DNA of 32,438 nucleotides from CAZEPT01 sp964514225. GTDB lineage: Bacteria > Patescibacteriota > Minisyncoccia > Phycocordibacterales > UBA9973. Location of the stretch: positions 1 through 32,438 of the forward strand of contig CAZEPT010000001.1 in NCBI GenBank assembly GCA_964514225.1, written 5' to 3'. Under the pieces are notes generated by a model. That model searched no databases and was not told the DNA's origin. It worked only from the letters and a program-made list of their open reading frames with translations. The translations under genes and the position numbers were made by a program. Shown here one piece after another: positions 6,666 to 14,313 of the stretch (positions are counted from its first letter, which is position 1; each line of letters starts with the position of its first letter).

Positions 6666-7679
6666 ATGTACAAAAAATCTCTCATTATTTTTCTCGTAGT
6701 ACTCTCTCTGTTCTCTCAAGCAGGTTCTTCTCTTGCTCAAGTTGGTTCGACAATCTATAACCCATACGGCGACGACTACAGGGAGCCTAAGATATACGGT
6801 GAGACGATCACTCCACCACCTGTCCCTATGCCGACTCCTGTACCGCAAGAACCGAATGTTCCAGTGAATAATAATCAAGTACCACAATCGACAACAGTCA
6901 TCGAAACTCCACTTAATACGGGAAACTTTTTCAATAAATTAACTTCACAAAAATTAAAAATTGATGTTCATGGAATCGGTAAGTCATGCCAAGTAGGAAA
7001 TGAACGTCCAGTTCCATGGACCTTAGCTAATGCTGGTGTCGGCATTGATTCAAAAGAAGCGCTCTTGATGGTTCTTAATCAAGCAGTCCAATCTGACTAC
7101 CGTGTCCGGCATATCACAGTAAGGGGAGATGTATTAGAAATTGATTATCTCCAACCAGCTCGTTTGTTTGGCGTCCTCCCAATTAATTACCTCTTTAAGG
7201 TAAAAACAGATATTTCGACGTTTGTTGTTACTGTTGAAAATCCAAAGTGGTTGTCTTTTGGAATGTCATATCATACACAAGTATCTCAAACGCTCACCTC
7301 TGGTCTCTCTCAAATATATACACCTAAGAACATGGAGTATATTAGTAAGCAAAATAATTTTTACAAACATTCTTTTGCAACAGCGGCAACGACCGCCATC
7401 ATGACCCCGATTGATGTATACCCATTTGCTAATACGTTTTGGATTTGTACTGTTGTTCCGTTCTTTGTTGTGTTCCTCCTCCTCTTCGGACTTTTGTTCG
7501 GATATATCCTGCATCTGCTCGCTAAGAGGAGACAAGCCCGCTACGTCAGAAAATTTAACCAAGCTCACGATGACCATGGTCCGGCTCATCGTCTAGCCAA
7601 GCAGTTTACTTTTGCATCACCAAAAGAGAGTGATGAAGAAACGCTTGACGACTATATTGCATCCAAGAGATTTAAGTAA
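6666..7679 (+). CDS. exported, membrane-anchored protein of unknown function
   Basis: 337 aa. There is a Sec signal peptide (KKSLIIFLVVLSLFSQAGSSLAQ, cleavage probably after residue 24 or 25), then a Pro-rich linker (PPPVPMPTPVPQEPNVPV), an extracytoplasmic domain at about residues 85-235, a transmembrane helix at about residues 261-287 (WICTVVPFFVVFLLLFGLLF) and a basic, then acidic, cytoplasmic tail. I do not recognise the external domain. A conserved-looking Cys lies in GIGKSCQVGNERPVPW. It is probably a cell-surface protein. Confidence 0.75.
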   Translation: MYKKSLIIFLVVLSLFSQAGSSLAQVGSTIYNPYGDDYREPKIYGETITPPPVPMPTPVPQEPNVPVNNNQVPQSTTVIETPLNTGNFFNKLTSQKLKIDVHGIGKSCQVGNERPVPWTLANAGVGIDSKEALLMVLNQAVQSDYRVRHITVRGDVLEIDYLQPARLFGVLPINYLFKVKTDISTFVVTVENPKWLSFGMSYHTQVSQTLTSGLSQIYTPKNMEYISKQNNFYKHSFATAATTAIMTPIDVYPFANTFWICTVVPFFVVFLLLFGLLFGYILHLLAKRRQARYVRKFNQAHDDHGPAHRLAKQFTFASPKESDEETLDDYIASKRFK

Positions 7680-7682
7680 AAA

Positions 7683-7707
7683 ATGCGCCTGAAAAGGCGT
7701 ATTTTTT
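7683..7707 (+). terminator. intrinsic terminator
   Basis: Stem ATGCGCCT / AGGCGTAT around a GAAA tetraloop, with a T-run. It ends immediately before the murD -10 box. Confidence 0.8.
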
Positions 7708-7711
7708 ATGC

Positions 7712-7717
7712 TATACT
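7712..7717 (+). promoter_or_regulatory. murD -10 box, leaderless start
   Basis: TATACT is separated from ATG 7724 by exactly 6 nt (CTCGGT). The expected first transcribed base is the A of the start codon. Confidence 0.7.
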
Positions 7718-7723
7718 CTCGGT

Positions 7724-9049
7724 ATGAAAGGGTATGATACCTATTTTAAAGACAAAAAGATCACCGTCCTCGGACTTGGGCTTTTAGGGAAACGCATTGA
7801 GTGTATCAAGTTTTTTTCTCTGTGTGGAGCTCATGTTTTGGTGACTGATTTGAAAAATAAGGCTGACCTCAAGCCTGCGATTGATGTACTTAAAGGATAC
7901 AAAAATATTACTTACAGGTTAGGGGAGCACAAGCTCAAGGATTTTGAGACGTGTGATTTTGTCCTCAAAGGCCAAGGAACTCCGCTTGATTCGGTCTATA
8001 TTGCTCATGCTCGTAAAAATAATATCCCAGTCGAGATGGATGAAGCACTTTTTTTAAAGCTCGCACCAAAAGGGGTGAAAGTTATCGGAGTTACTGGAAC
8101 AAGAGGTAAAACCACCACGACCATGCTCATTTACCATACACTCAAGTCTGCAAAAACTGGCCGAGTATTTCTGGGAGGCAATATTAAAGGTACTGCGGTA
8201 CTTCCTCTTCTTAAAACTATCAAAAGTGGCGACACGCTTGTCCTTGAACTTTCGTCATGGCAATTGCAAGGATTTCACGATGCTGGTATTTCACCTCATA
8301 TCTCAGTATTCACCAACTTTATGCCGGACCATCTAAATTATTACGGAGGAAGTATGGATCTCTACTTCAAAGACAAATCATATATTTTTACTAATCAAAC
8401 GAAAGAAGATTTTTGTATTGCAGGCGAGAGTGTCTACTCGAGAATTAAAAAATTAAGACTACAGAGTAAACTCATCAACGCAAAATCAGATGATGTTCCA
8501 AAATCTTGGAAGCTCTTAATTCCAGGCGAACACAACAAAGCTAACGCTTCATGTGCATATCAAGCGCTCAAGTCATTTGGACTCAAGGATTCAGACATCA
8601 AAAAAGGATTTGAGAGCTTTACCGGAGTTGAAGGGAGGCTTTCATATGTCCGAGAGTATAAAGGTGTGTCTATATACAATGATACTTGTTCAACAACTCC
8701 AGCATCACTACTCGCGGCACTCAAATCTTTTCCAGGGAAATATATTGTCCTCTTGGCTGGCGGAGTCTCAAAAAATATCCCGCTTGAGGGAATTTCCAAG
8801 CAAATTAAAAAACATGCCGATGAGCTCGTGCTTTTGCCAGGAACTGGCACCAACGAACTCGTCTTTGATTTCAAGGAATATACTATTTATGAAACTAACA
8901 ATCTCAAGCAAGCAGTCAAACAGGCACTCGATTTGGCGACAAAAGGAAGCATCCTCTTATTCTCTCCTGGCTTTGCCTCATTCGGATTGTTTAAAAATGA
9001 ATACGATAGAGGTGAGCAATTTGAGAAGATAGTTAAGGAGTTGAAATAA
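7724..9049 (+). CDS. murD: UDP-N-acetylmuramoyl-L-alanine:D-glutamate ligase
   Basis: 441 aa, standard length. MurD adds D-Glu to UDP-MurNAc-L-Ala in the cytoplasm. An N-terminal Rossmann-like domain (ITVLGLGLLGKR) is followed by the ATP-binding loop VTGTRGKTTTT, the central-domain motif VLELSSWQLQG with NFMPDHLNYYG, the third-domain motif EGRLSYVREYKGVSIYNDTCSTTP and the MurD-type end LFSPGFASFGLFKNEYDRG. D-Glu comes from MurI, encoded upstream. murC begins 1 nt after this gene, so murD-murC-trpR-like form one transcript from the leaderless promoter. Confidence 0.95.
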   Translation: MKGYDTYFKDKKITVLGLGLLGKRIECIKFFSLCGAHVLVTDLKNKADLKPAIDVLKGYKNITYRLGEHKLKDFETCDFVLKGQGTPLDSVYIAHARKNNIPVEMDEALFLKLAPKGVKVIGVTGTRGKTTTTMLIYHTLKSAKTGRVFLGGNIKGTAVLPLLKTIKSGDTLVLELSSWQLQGFHDAGISPHISVFTNFMPDHLNYYGGSMDLYFKDKSYIFTNQTKEDFCIAGESVYSRIKKLRLQSKLINAKSDDVPKSWKLLIPGEHNKANASCAYQALKSFGLKDSDIKKGFESFTGVEGRLSYVREYKGVSIYNDTCSTTPASLLAALKSFPGKYIVLLAGGVSKNIPLEGISKQIKKHADELVLLPGTGTNELVFDFKEYTIYETNNLKQAVKQALDLATKGSILLFSPGFASFGLFKNEYDRGEQFEKIVKELK

Positions 9050-9050
9050 T

Positions 9051-10355
9051 ATGGAAAATTTAAACGTCTCACAACTCAAAAAAGTCTTTTTTTACGGTAT
9101 TGGCGGTATCGGTATTTCAGCGATTGCACGAATGATGATAGAAGAAGGTAAAACAGTCGTCGGACAAGATACGAAAGATAGCGAGAATATAGAACTCTTG
9201 CGTGGACTTGGGGCTGAAGTTACCGTCGGGCAAGATATACAAGCTATTCCTGAAGATACTGATTTGATTGTCTACTCCCGCGCTATCGAAGTTCTTGAGC
9301 CTGAGTTTTTGAAAGAGATTAAAGCGCTAACTATTCCATCCTTAGTCTATCCACAAATGCTCGGGCTTGTATCAAAAGATAAATACACTATTGCTGTTTC
9401 CGGTTCTCATGGAAAAACAACGACCACTGGTATGGTTGCTCATATGTTAATGAAACTTGGTGCTGATCCAACAGTCGTTATTGGGAGTTTCCTGCAAGGA
9501 ACCAAATCAAATTTCATTCAAGGGAAGAGTAAATACTTTGTTGTTGAAGCAGATGAATATCATCGAGCGTTTCTCAATCTCCACCCGAATATTGTTCTTA
9601 TTACCAATATTGATCTCGATCATGTTGACTACTATCGCGACTTAAAAGATATCAAAAGTGCTTATAGAGAGCTTGTATTAAAAGTCCCAGCTGAGGGGTT
9701 CGTAGTTTGTGATCCAGATAATCAAGATGTAAAAGATATCATAGAAGGACTCAAGTGTACTATCGTTGATTACAAAGATTTTCTGTATGAGCGTGAGCTT
9801 CAGATTCCCGGTCGGCATAACCAAGTAGATGCAGCGCTCGCATACTGTGCGGGAGAGTTGCTCAATCTTGATAAAGACGCTATTAATCACGCACTCTCGA
9901 CATTCCCTGGAACATGGCGGAGATTTGAATACAAGGGTAAGACGGCAACCGGTGCGCTTGTGTATGACGACTATGCTCACCATCCAACTGAAGTGAAGGC
10001 GTCACTCCAAGCATTCAGAGAAAAATATCCGAAAGGGGAATATATTCTCCATGTCTTTTTTCAACCGCACCTCTTTTCTCGCACCAAGGCGCTGTTTCAG
10101 GAATTTTCTGAGTCATTTACAGAGGCTGATCAGCTTGTCCTCCTTCCGATATTTAAAGCCCGCGAAGTTGATGATGGAAGCATGAGTTCTGAAATACTTG
10201 CCGAAGCTGTACGCGAGCACTACAACGATGTGCGAGCACTGTCTTTTGTTGATGCACGTGAATTTCTAGAAAGCAGAACATATGGCGAAAGAGACGTCAT
10301 CATCACGATGGGTGCTGGCGAAGCCTATACATTAGGTGAAGGATTATTGAAATAA
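9051..10355 (+). CDS. murC: UDP-N-acetylmuramate:L-alanine ligase
   Basis: 434 aa. MurC attaches L-Ala to UDP-MurNAc, the step before MurD. Motifs are FFYGIGGIGISAIARM (nucleotide-sugar-binding domain), the P-loop VSGSHGKTTTTG, VEADEYHRAF, NIDLDHVDYY, VYDDYAHHPTEV (Mur ligase third domain), FFQPHLFSRT and the final MGAGEAY (usually MGAGD). The ligase order is complete. It is translationally close to murD (1 nt) and is followed 2 nt later by a TrpR-like regulator. Mpl (muropeptide ligase) is a relative, but the length and motifs favour MurC. Confidence 0.93.
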   Translation: MENLNVSQLKKVFFYGIGGIGISAIARMMIEEGKTVVGQDTKDSENIELLRGLGAEVTVGQDIQAIPEDTDLIVYSRAIEVLEPEFLKEIKALTIPSLVYPQMLGLVSKDKYTIAVSGSHGKTTTTGMVAHMLMKLGADPTVVIGSFLQGTKSNFIQGKSKYFVVEADEYHRAFLNLHPNIVLITNIDLDHVDYYRDLKDIKSAYRELVLKVPAEGFVVCDPDNQDVKDIIEGLKCTIVDYKDFLYERELQIPGRHNQVDAALAYCAGELLNLDKDAINHALSTFPGTWRRFEYKGKTATGALVYDDYAHHPTEVKASLQAFREKYPKGEYILHVFFQPHLFSRTKALFQEFSESFTEADQLVLLPIFKAREVDDGSMSSEILAEAVREHYNDVRALSFVDAREFLESRTYGERDVIITMGAGEAYTLGEGLLK

Positions 10356-10357
10356 TT

Positions 10358-10648
10358 ATGAAAAAAAAGATATCCCAAAAAGAAAGAGATAGTTTGTATA
10401 AGGCATTTACTATAGCGGTCAAAGATCGGGTACTGTTTGATGAATTTATTGAAGACTTATTCACTCCGACAGAAAATGAGGGAATCCACCAACGGTGGCA
10501 CATCATCGAACTTTTGGAGAAAGGTGTTACACATAGAGGTATTTCAGATGAACTTTTGATTGGAGTAGCGACCGTGAACCGCGGAGCGCGAGAGCTTCGA
10601 AATCCAAATGGGGGATTCAAGCAAGTCTTGAAAAAGCTCAAAAAATAA
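10358..10648 (+). CDS. TrpR/YerC-family DNA-binding protein
   Basis: 96 aa. The fold is that of the Trp repressor superfamily: DLFTPTENEGIHQRWHIIELLEKG corresponds to the helices preceding the helix-turn-helix, and THRGISDELLIGVATVNRGARELRN is the helix-turn-helix. The C-terminus, GGFKQVLKKLKK, matches the YerC/YecD subgroup better than true TrpR. There are no trp genes nearby, so the ligand is unknown. Its place 2 nt after murC suggests it is co-expressed with cell-wall genes, or simply lies last in the operon. Confidence 0.8.
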   Translation: MKKKISQKERDSLYKAFTIAVKDRVLFDEFIEDLFTPTENEGIHQRWHIIELLEKGVTHRGISDELLIGVATVNRGARELRNPNGGFKQVLKKLKK

Positions 10649-10736
10649 ATATATAACCCCCCCAAAAAAAAGTTTTCCACAGGTACGTTTATGGAATCAC
10701 TTGCGTTATGTACTATGTACTAGTACACTGATACAT
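10649..10736. other. intergenic stretch with promoter-like sequence
   Basis: C7 and A8 homopolymers are followed by repeated 'TACTATGTACTAGTACACT'-like AT-rich steps. TACACT (10724-10729) is 7 nt from the small ORF that follows. No gene is seen. Confidence 0.4.
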
Positions 10737-10850
10737 ATGAGAAAGACATACACGCAATCAAACACTACGCAGTCACATACTTGGTGGCAAGGAATACAAG
10801 ACTTTGTAAGTCGGGTATTTGATTTGAGTATGTCCCCCTTGGTATTGTAA
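10737..10850 (+). CDS. 37-aa small ORF
   Basis: ATG 10737 to TAA 10848. The product is MRKTYTQSNTTQSHTWWQGI, then QDFVSRVFDLSMSPLVL. TACACT lies 7 nt before the ATG (the leaderless layout seen across the window), and a clean terminator follows 31 nt after the stop, so the ORF has its own transcription unit. The basic/polar N-terminus and amphipathic C-terminus suggest a small peptide. No function is recognised, and it may be a non-coding RNA instead. Confidence 0.35.
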   Translation: MRKTYTQSNTTQSHTWWQGIQDFVSRVFDLSMSPLVL

Positions 10851-10881
10851 CCACAACTATTCTCAAACTTGAATTTAATCC

Positions 10882-10906
10882 TCGGCTTATATAAGCCGAT
10901 TTTTTT
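10882..10906 (+). terminator. intrinsic terminator
   Basis: TCGGCTTA / TAAGCCGA hairpin followed by T7. Confidence 0.85.
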
Positions 10907-10930
10907 CTTTAACAATTTAATAATAAAAAA

Positions 10931-11113
10931 ATGAAACACTTTTCAAAAGGACAAACTATAGGGATAACTCTCTTTTTTGTCACCGCTCTTATTGTGCCAC
11001 TCTTACTCTGTGTAAGTATTCGTATCGCCCTGTGCCTGTTGGGACTCGATATCTTTTTGAGTCTCTACTACCTCACTATTCTCATACACCCGCTATTAAA
11101 AATCAAAAAGTAA
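10931..11113 (+). CDS. 60-aa two-helix membrane protein
   Basis: A short basic N-terminus (MKHFSKGQ) is followed by two hydrophobic helices (about residues 9-32 and 34-56) and a Lys tail. No family is recognised. It begins 24 nt after a terminator in an A-rich stretch. The composition argues for a real small membrane protein, but there is no independent support. Confidence 0.45.
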   Translation: MKHFSKGQTIGITLFFVTALIVPLLLCVSIRIALCLLGLDIFLSLYYLTILIHPLLKIKK

Positions 11114-11178
11114 ATCCAGTTTTAAGATCCTCTGTAAAGGTAGAGAAAACTCGCATTCAGTGAGTCTGGACTTTCATC

Positions 11179-11586
11179 ATGAAAAATTTAAAAACAAGTC
11201 CTCTCAGAATGGAGGCAGAAAAAATGAGAACATATTTTAAAGTATTACAGAAAATTGTATTTCTTGAGTCTGCTGAAGATTCAGGATATCCTGGGTTGAT
11301 TTCTACTCAAGCTCAATTAGAATTTAACGCAGAACAAAAGTTCTGTTGTGAATTTTCTGGTGAATCCACGGTGTTAATTATTACTCCCGATCTTATAAAG
11401 TATTCACTAGAAATAGTTACTTTGGCAAGAATGATTTTATCCGGGCAGATATTAGAAACGGGAATTTGTGAACAAGGAGGTGAGCATAATCTCGTGACAA
11501 GAATGTACGGGGGAGGTTGGAGTCGTCCAAAACTTAGTACCCGATGTTGTAAGTGTAATTCTTGGATTAAAACCCATTCAGATTGA
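11179..11586 (+). CDS. unrecognised 135-aa protein with Cys clusters
   Basis: Soluble protein with cysteines at residues 56, 57, 97, 123, 124 and 126 (KFCCEFSG, TGICEQGGEHN, STRCCKCNSWI). The last cluster together with C97/H103 could form a zinc site. No family is recognised. A second possible start is the Met at residue 11. It ends in TGA inside the 5' arm of a terminator hairpin, so the transcript ends almost at the stop codon. Confidence 0.6.
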   Translation: MKNLKTSPLRMEAEKMRTYFKVLQKIVFLESAEDSGYPGLISTQAQLEFNAEQKFCCEFSGESTVLIITPDLIKYSLEIVTLARMILSGQILETGICEQGGEHNLVTRMYGGGWSRPKLSTRCCKCNSWIKTHSD

Positions 11587-11597
11587 ATGGGTTTTTT
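11571..11597 (+). terminator. terminator overlapping the stop codon
   Basis: AACCCATTCA-GAT-TGAATGGGTT followed by T-run. The TGA stop at 11584-11586 is inside the stem. Confidence 0.85.
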
Positions 11598-11598
11598 A

Positions 11599-12165
11599 TT
11601 AACTAAAAATTAATTCAGTCAATTTATCTAGTCCGCTTTTTTTCTTTGAAGAGAATTGAACGAGAGGAGTATCACCGATTGTTTTTCTTACTTCAAGTAG
11701 TTTATGGTGATTTTCGGATTGAGTCATTTTATCTATCTTATTGAAAACAACAATGATATCTTTATGGTGATCTTTGAGCTCTTCGAACATACTGTGGTCT
11801 TTATCGGTCATCCCGATATTCGCATCAATAACGAGGAGCACTTTTTTCTGCTCGTAGCCAGATTGAAAGAGATAGAGATCAATCAGGTCACCAATCTTTT
11901 CACGCCCACGGCCTGATGCACGAGCGAAACCATATCCAGGGAGGTCCAAAAAGTAGAAGTCTTTATTGATGAGGTAGAGATTCATTTCTTGGGTTGAACC
12001 CGCTGATGAACTTGTCCGAGCCACACTCGTATTGGTCAGAGTATTAATCAGGCTTGATTTACCGACATTCGAGCGCCCAACGAAAGCAATTTGAGGAGTG
12101 CCGTCTGTAAGTGCGTCGTCAGTGGTGACGATTCCTTTCATGAACTTGGCGGATACGATCTTCAT
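11599..12165 (-). CDS. engB: ribosome-biogenesis GTPase EngB/YsxC
   Basis: 188 aa from the ATG at 12165. EngB is a Ras-like GTPase needed for large-subunit ribosome assembly. G1 is GRSNVGKSS, the switch I threonine is in SSAGSTQ, G3 is DLPGYG with the following ARASGRGR, G4 is FNKIDK and G5 is QFSSKKKSG. TACTAT lies 6 nt upstream of this ATG on the minus strand, which favours it over the upstream in-frame ATG at 12192. It is convergent with the 135-aa gene. Confidence 0.93.
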   Translation of the reverse strand: MKIVSAKFMKGIVTTDDALTDGTPQIAFVGRSNVGKSSLINTLTNTSVARTSSSAGSTQEMNLYLINKDFYFLDLPGYGFARASGRGREKIGDLIDLYLFQSGYEQKKVLLVIDANIGMTDKDHSMFEELKDHHKDIIVVFNKIDKMTQSENHHKLLEVRKTIGDTPLVQFSSKKKSGLDKLTELIFS

Positions 12166-12171
12166 AAGCGT

Positions 12172-12177
12172 ATAGTA
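12172..12177 (-). promoter_or_regulatory. engB -10 box, leaderless start
   Basis: On the minus strand TACTAT is followed by ACGCTT and the ATG at 12165. Confidence 0.6.
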
Positions 12178-12278
12178 GCAGAGATATGCCATTTAGGCGA
12201 TTAAGAGAGGGTGTGTCTAGGTAATTTGGTGATTTTAGCGTATACTCTCTATATCTTATTAATAATTATAAAAGGTAT

Positions 12279-12404
12279 ATGGCAAAACGAAGTACATCAC
12301 TTAAGGTTAAAGTAAAATCAAAACATTCTCCTAAAACAAAGAAGCGACTTGAGGTCAAGCATGCAATGCTTGCTGCAAAGGCTATTGATAAAAAATTCAA
12401 ATAG
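12279..12404 (+). CDS. 41-aa highly basic protein
   Basis: MAKRSTSLKVKVKSKHSPKT, then KKRLEVKHAMLAAKAIDKKFK. About one third of the residues are Lys or Arg. The ORF has TATAAA 6 nt before its ATG, a second upstream TATACT, and a strong terminator right after the stop. The composition suggests a ribosomal or nucleoid-associated peptide. It does not match bL34, bL35 or bL36, and no family is recognised. Confidence 0.6.
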   Translation: MAKRSTSLKVKVKSKHSPKTKKRLEVKHAMLAAKAIDKKFK

Positions 12405-12414
12405 TAGTCTGACT

Positions 12415-12448
12415 AAAAAATCTCTGAGTATCTACTCAGAGATTTTTT
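12415..12448 (+). terminator. intrinsic terminator
   Basis: A-run, then TCTCTGAGTA-TC-TACTCAGAGA, then T-run. The symmetric form could work in both directions. Confidence 0.85.
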
Positions 12449-12538
12449 ATGCTCGCTTAAGTGGCTACTACTTGCTATATATAGAAAAGTAGTGTATAGT
12501 GAATGTATACAGTGCGATTAAGAACTAATAAAAATAAT

Positions 12539-13177
12539 ATGGGAAATTTTGATAAAGGAAGAAGCGGAGGAAAAAGTTTTGGAAGTAAGCCATCTTTTGG
12601 TGGTGGACGTGGAGGCAAGCCATCTTTCGGTGGTGATAGAGGAGGACGACCATCTTTTGGTGGACGAGATAGTAGAGGTGGAGGAGAGCGAGGGACAGAG
12701 ACTTTTAAAGCTGTGTGTGACAACTGTCACAAGAGCTGTGAGGTTCCATTTCGCCCAACAAGCGGAAAGCCTGTCTACTGTAATGACTGTTTTTCAAAGA
12801 ACAGAGATTTTGATAGTCGACCATCATTCAATTCAAGGGAAAGTGCTCCATATTCTCCAAGGAATGACCGACCAGAGCGCCGAGATTCAAAGCCTGCATT
12901 TTCATCAGCCCCAACAGGCGGTGATAGTGAAGGAATGAAGAAGCAATTAGAGGCACTTAATGTCAAAATGGAAACAATCCTTCGAACACTTGAAACATTG
13001 AAAAATGGTGCAAGTACACCTAAGGCACAAACACCAACCGCTCCAGTTGAAAAAACTTCTCCGAAAGCTCAACCAGCTCCAAAAAAAGAAGTAGCTAAAA
13101 AAGTTGCTCCTAAAGTTGTTGCAAAGAAAGCAGCTCCTAAGGTAGTTAAGAAAGTTGTTGCAAAGAAGAAAAAGTAA
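12539..13177 (+). CDS. RGG-repeat / zinc-ribbon / Lys-Ala tail protein
   Basis: 212 aa from ATG 12539. The order is: Gly-Arg-rich repeats (PSFGGGRGGKPSFGGDRGG and similar), a four-Cys treble-clef ribbon (CDNCHKSCEVPF, then GKPVYCNDC), a Ser/Pro-rich linker, a short coiled coil (MKKQLEALNVKMETILRTL) and a histone-H1-like tail of Lys/Ala/Pro/Val repeats. The CxxC-x-VPFxPxxGKPVYCxxC ribbon is a widespread small zinc domain. The architecture indicates binding of RNA or DNA. An in-frame ATG at 12503 is only 1-2 nt from a TATAGT box, which is too close to be transcribed, so the later ATG is preferred. Confidence 0.8.
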   Translation: MGNFDKGRSGGKSFGSKPSFGGGRGGKPSFGGDRGGRPSFGGRDSRGGGERGTETFKAVCDNCHKSCEVPFRPTSGKPVYCNDCFSKNRDFDSRPSFNSRESAPYSPRNDRPERRDSKPAFSSAPTGGDSEGMKKQLEALNVKMETILRTLETLKNGASTPKAQTPTAPVEKTSPKAQPAPKKEVAKKVAPKVVAKKAAPKVVKKVVAKKKK

Positions 13178-13185
13178 CATACCTT

Positions 13186-13227
13186 ACATAATAAAAACCG
13201 CTCATCTATGAGCGGTTTTTATTATGT
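13186..13227. terminator. bidirectional terminator
   Basis: Twenty-pair palindrome with core ACCGCTCAT / ATGAGCGGT flanked by A- and T-runs, between two convergent genes. Confidence 0.85.
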
Positions 13228-13235
13228 GTTTTAGT

Positions 13236-13904
13236 CTAAGCAAGTGGCTGAGCTTCAAGGGGTGGTTCTATTTTTTCGATCTTTACAATTATTTCTTGAG
13301 TTTGGGCTGGTGGAGTAGTCGGTGTTGGATTATTTTTCAAATCCTCATAAAACTTTGCGAGCGTCACTTGGACGTAGGGAATAAGCCAGAGGAACCCTAT
13401 CCCGAGGGTCAGTATGCATAAAAGTGCCCAACCAAGAAACCGGAGGTTGAGGAAAAAATATTTCCATTTGTATCCGTTCATCATTGCACGGCTTTTTTTG
13501 AGTGCTTCGCGTGCACCGAGTGTTGGATCATCTGCTAGGATGAAAAATGTCATTGAGTAAGCAATCGCTTTGACGATTCCAGGAATAATAAGGAGGAGCG
13601 CCCATAGAAAGACGTATACGAGCATGACTATATACGCTTTGAGTGAGATGAAGAAGTGATTAAATCCTGTAAAAATATCTTCAAATTTGATTTCTTGGTT
13701 CCGCGCAAGTTTGAGCGAGAATATTGCTATTCCAAAAGTAACCGGGCCTGAGATAATAAGCGAAGCGATTGCTCCCATTTTTGGGATAAAGTTTATTGCA
13801 AAGCTGAGAGTAGATATGACAAAGAGAGCTGCAATTGCAACCGGCCACCGTCCCTTAAGTGATGCTTTTGCTTCGTCCATTAAAACTGAATTTTCTTTTT
13901 TCAT
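13236..13904 (-). CDS. DUF975-family membrane protein
   Basis: 222 aa. The N-terminal segment MDEAKASLKGRWPVAIAALFVI, the polytopic core and the strongly conserved part IPGIVKAIAYSMTFFILADDP, then GAREALKKSRAMMNGYKWKYF, are features of DUF975 integral membrane proteins, whose function is not known. About five helices are visible. The C-terminal tail is Pro/Thr-rich and cytoplasmic or external (TPTTPPAQTQE). It is a single gene, convergent with the zinc-ribbon gene and divergent from gatC. Confidence 0.8.
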   Translation of the reverse strand: MKKENSVLMDEAKASLKGRWPVAIAALFVISTLSFAINFIPKMGAIASLIISGPVTFGIAIFSLKLARNQEIKFEDIFTGFNHFFISLKAYIVMLVYVFLWALLLIIPGIVKAIAYSMTFFILADDPTLGAREALKKSRAMMNGYKWKYFFLNLRFLGWALLCILTLGIGFLWLIPYVQVTLAKFYEDLKNNPTPTTPPAQTQEIIVKIEKIEPPLEAQPLA

Positions 13905-14015
13905 GATTTCATTTCTTGGTTATGAGTAAATCGATGTCTTTATTAAAGCATAAAAGATTGATCTCAGTCAAAGAGTCGTTATTGTAGGTGCCTTAAAATT
14001 TAGAGCGAGCTATGG

Positions 14016-14021
14016 TATACT
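14016..14021 (+). promoter_or_regulatory. gatCA -10 box, leaderless start
   Basis: TATACT lies 7 nt before ATG 14029. Confidence 0.65.
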
Positions 14022-14028
14022 CTTTTTA

Positions 14029-14313
14029 ATGAATACAGATGACGTACAAAAACTCGCGACTCTTGCTCGAGTTGATATAGGAACTCTCGAGGCTGAAGAG
14101 CTCAGTCAAGATATGAATAAGATATTGGGGTATATCAAGGCTATAGAAGGGGCACACGTAGAAATGAACACCCCAAAATTTATACAGACTAACGTCGTCC
14201 GGGACGATATTGTTTCTTCCGCCACAGATGACACAACGGCACTCATCAAACAGAATTTTCCAAAAGAAAAGAATGGTTTTTTAGAGGTAAATAAGATTAT
14301 CCAAAATGATTAA
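14029..14313 (+). CDS. gatC: Asp/Glu-tRNA amidotransferase subunit C
   Basis: 94 aa. GatC is the small linker subunit of the GatCAB complex, which converts misacylated Glu-tRNA(Gln) and Asp-tRNA(Asn). The N-terminal VQKLATLARVDIG, LSQDMNKILGYIKAIEGA and the late VVRDDIV match the family. The last 8 nt overlap the start of gatA (ATGATTAA), so translation is coupled. gatB is not in this window. Confidence 0.9.
   Translation: MNTDDVQKLATLARVDIGTLEAEELSQDMNKILGYIKAIEGAHVEMNTPKFIQTNVVRDDIVSSATDDTTALIKQNFPKEKNGFLEVNKIIQND

Noticed and set aside
12475..12730. Minus-strand Pro/Ser-rich frames opposite the RGG repeats
   Set aside because: They are complements of Gly-rich repeat codons of the real plus-strand gene.
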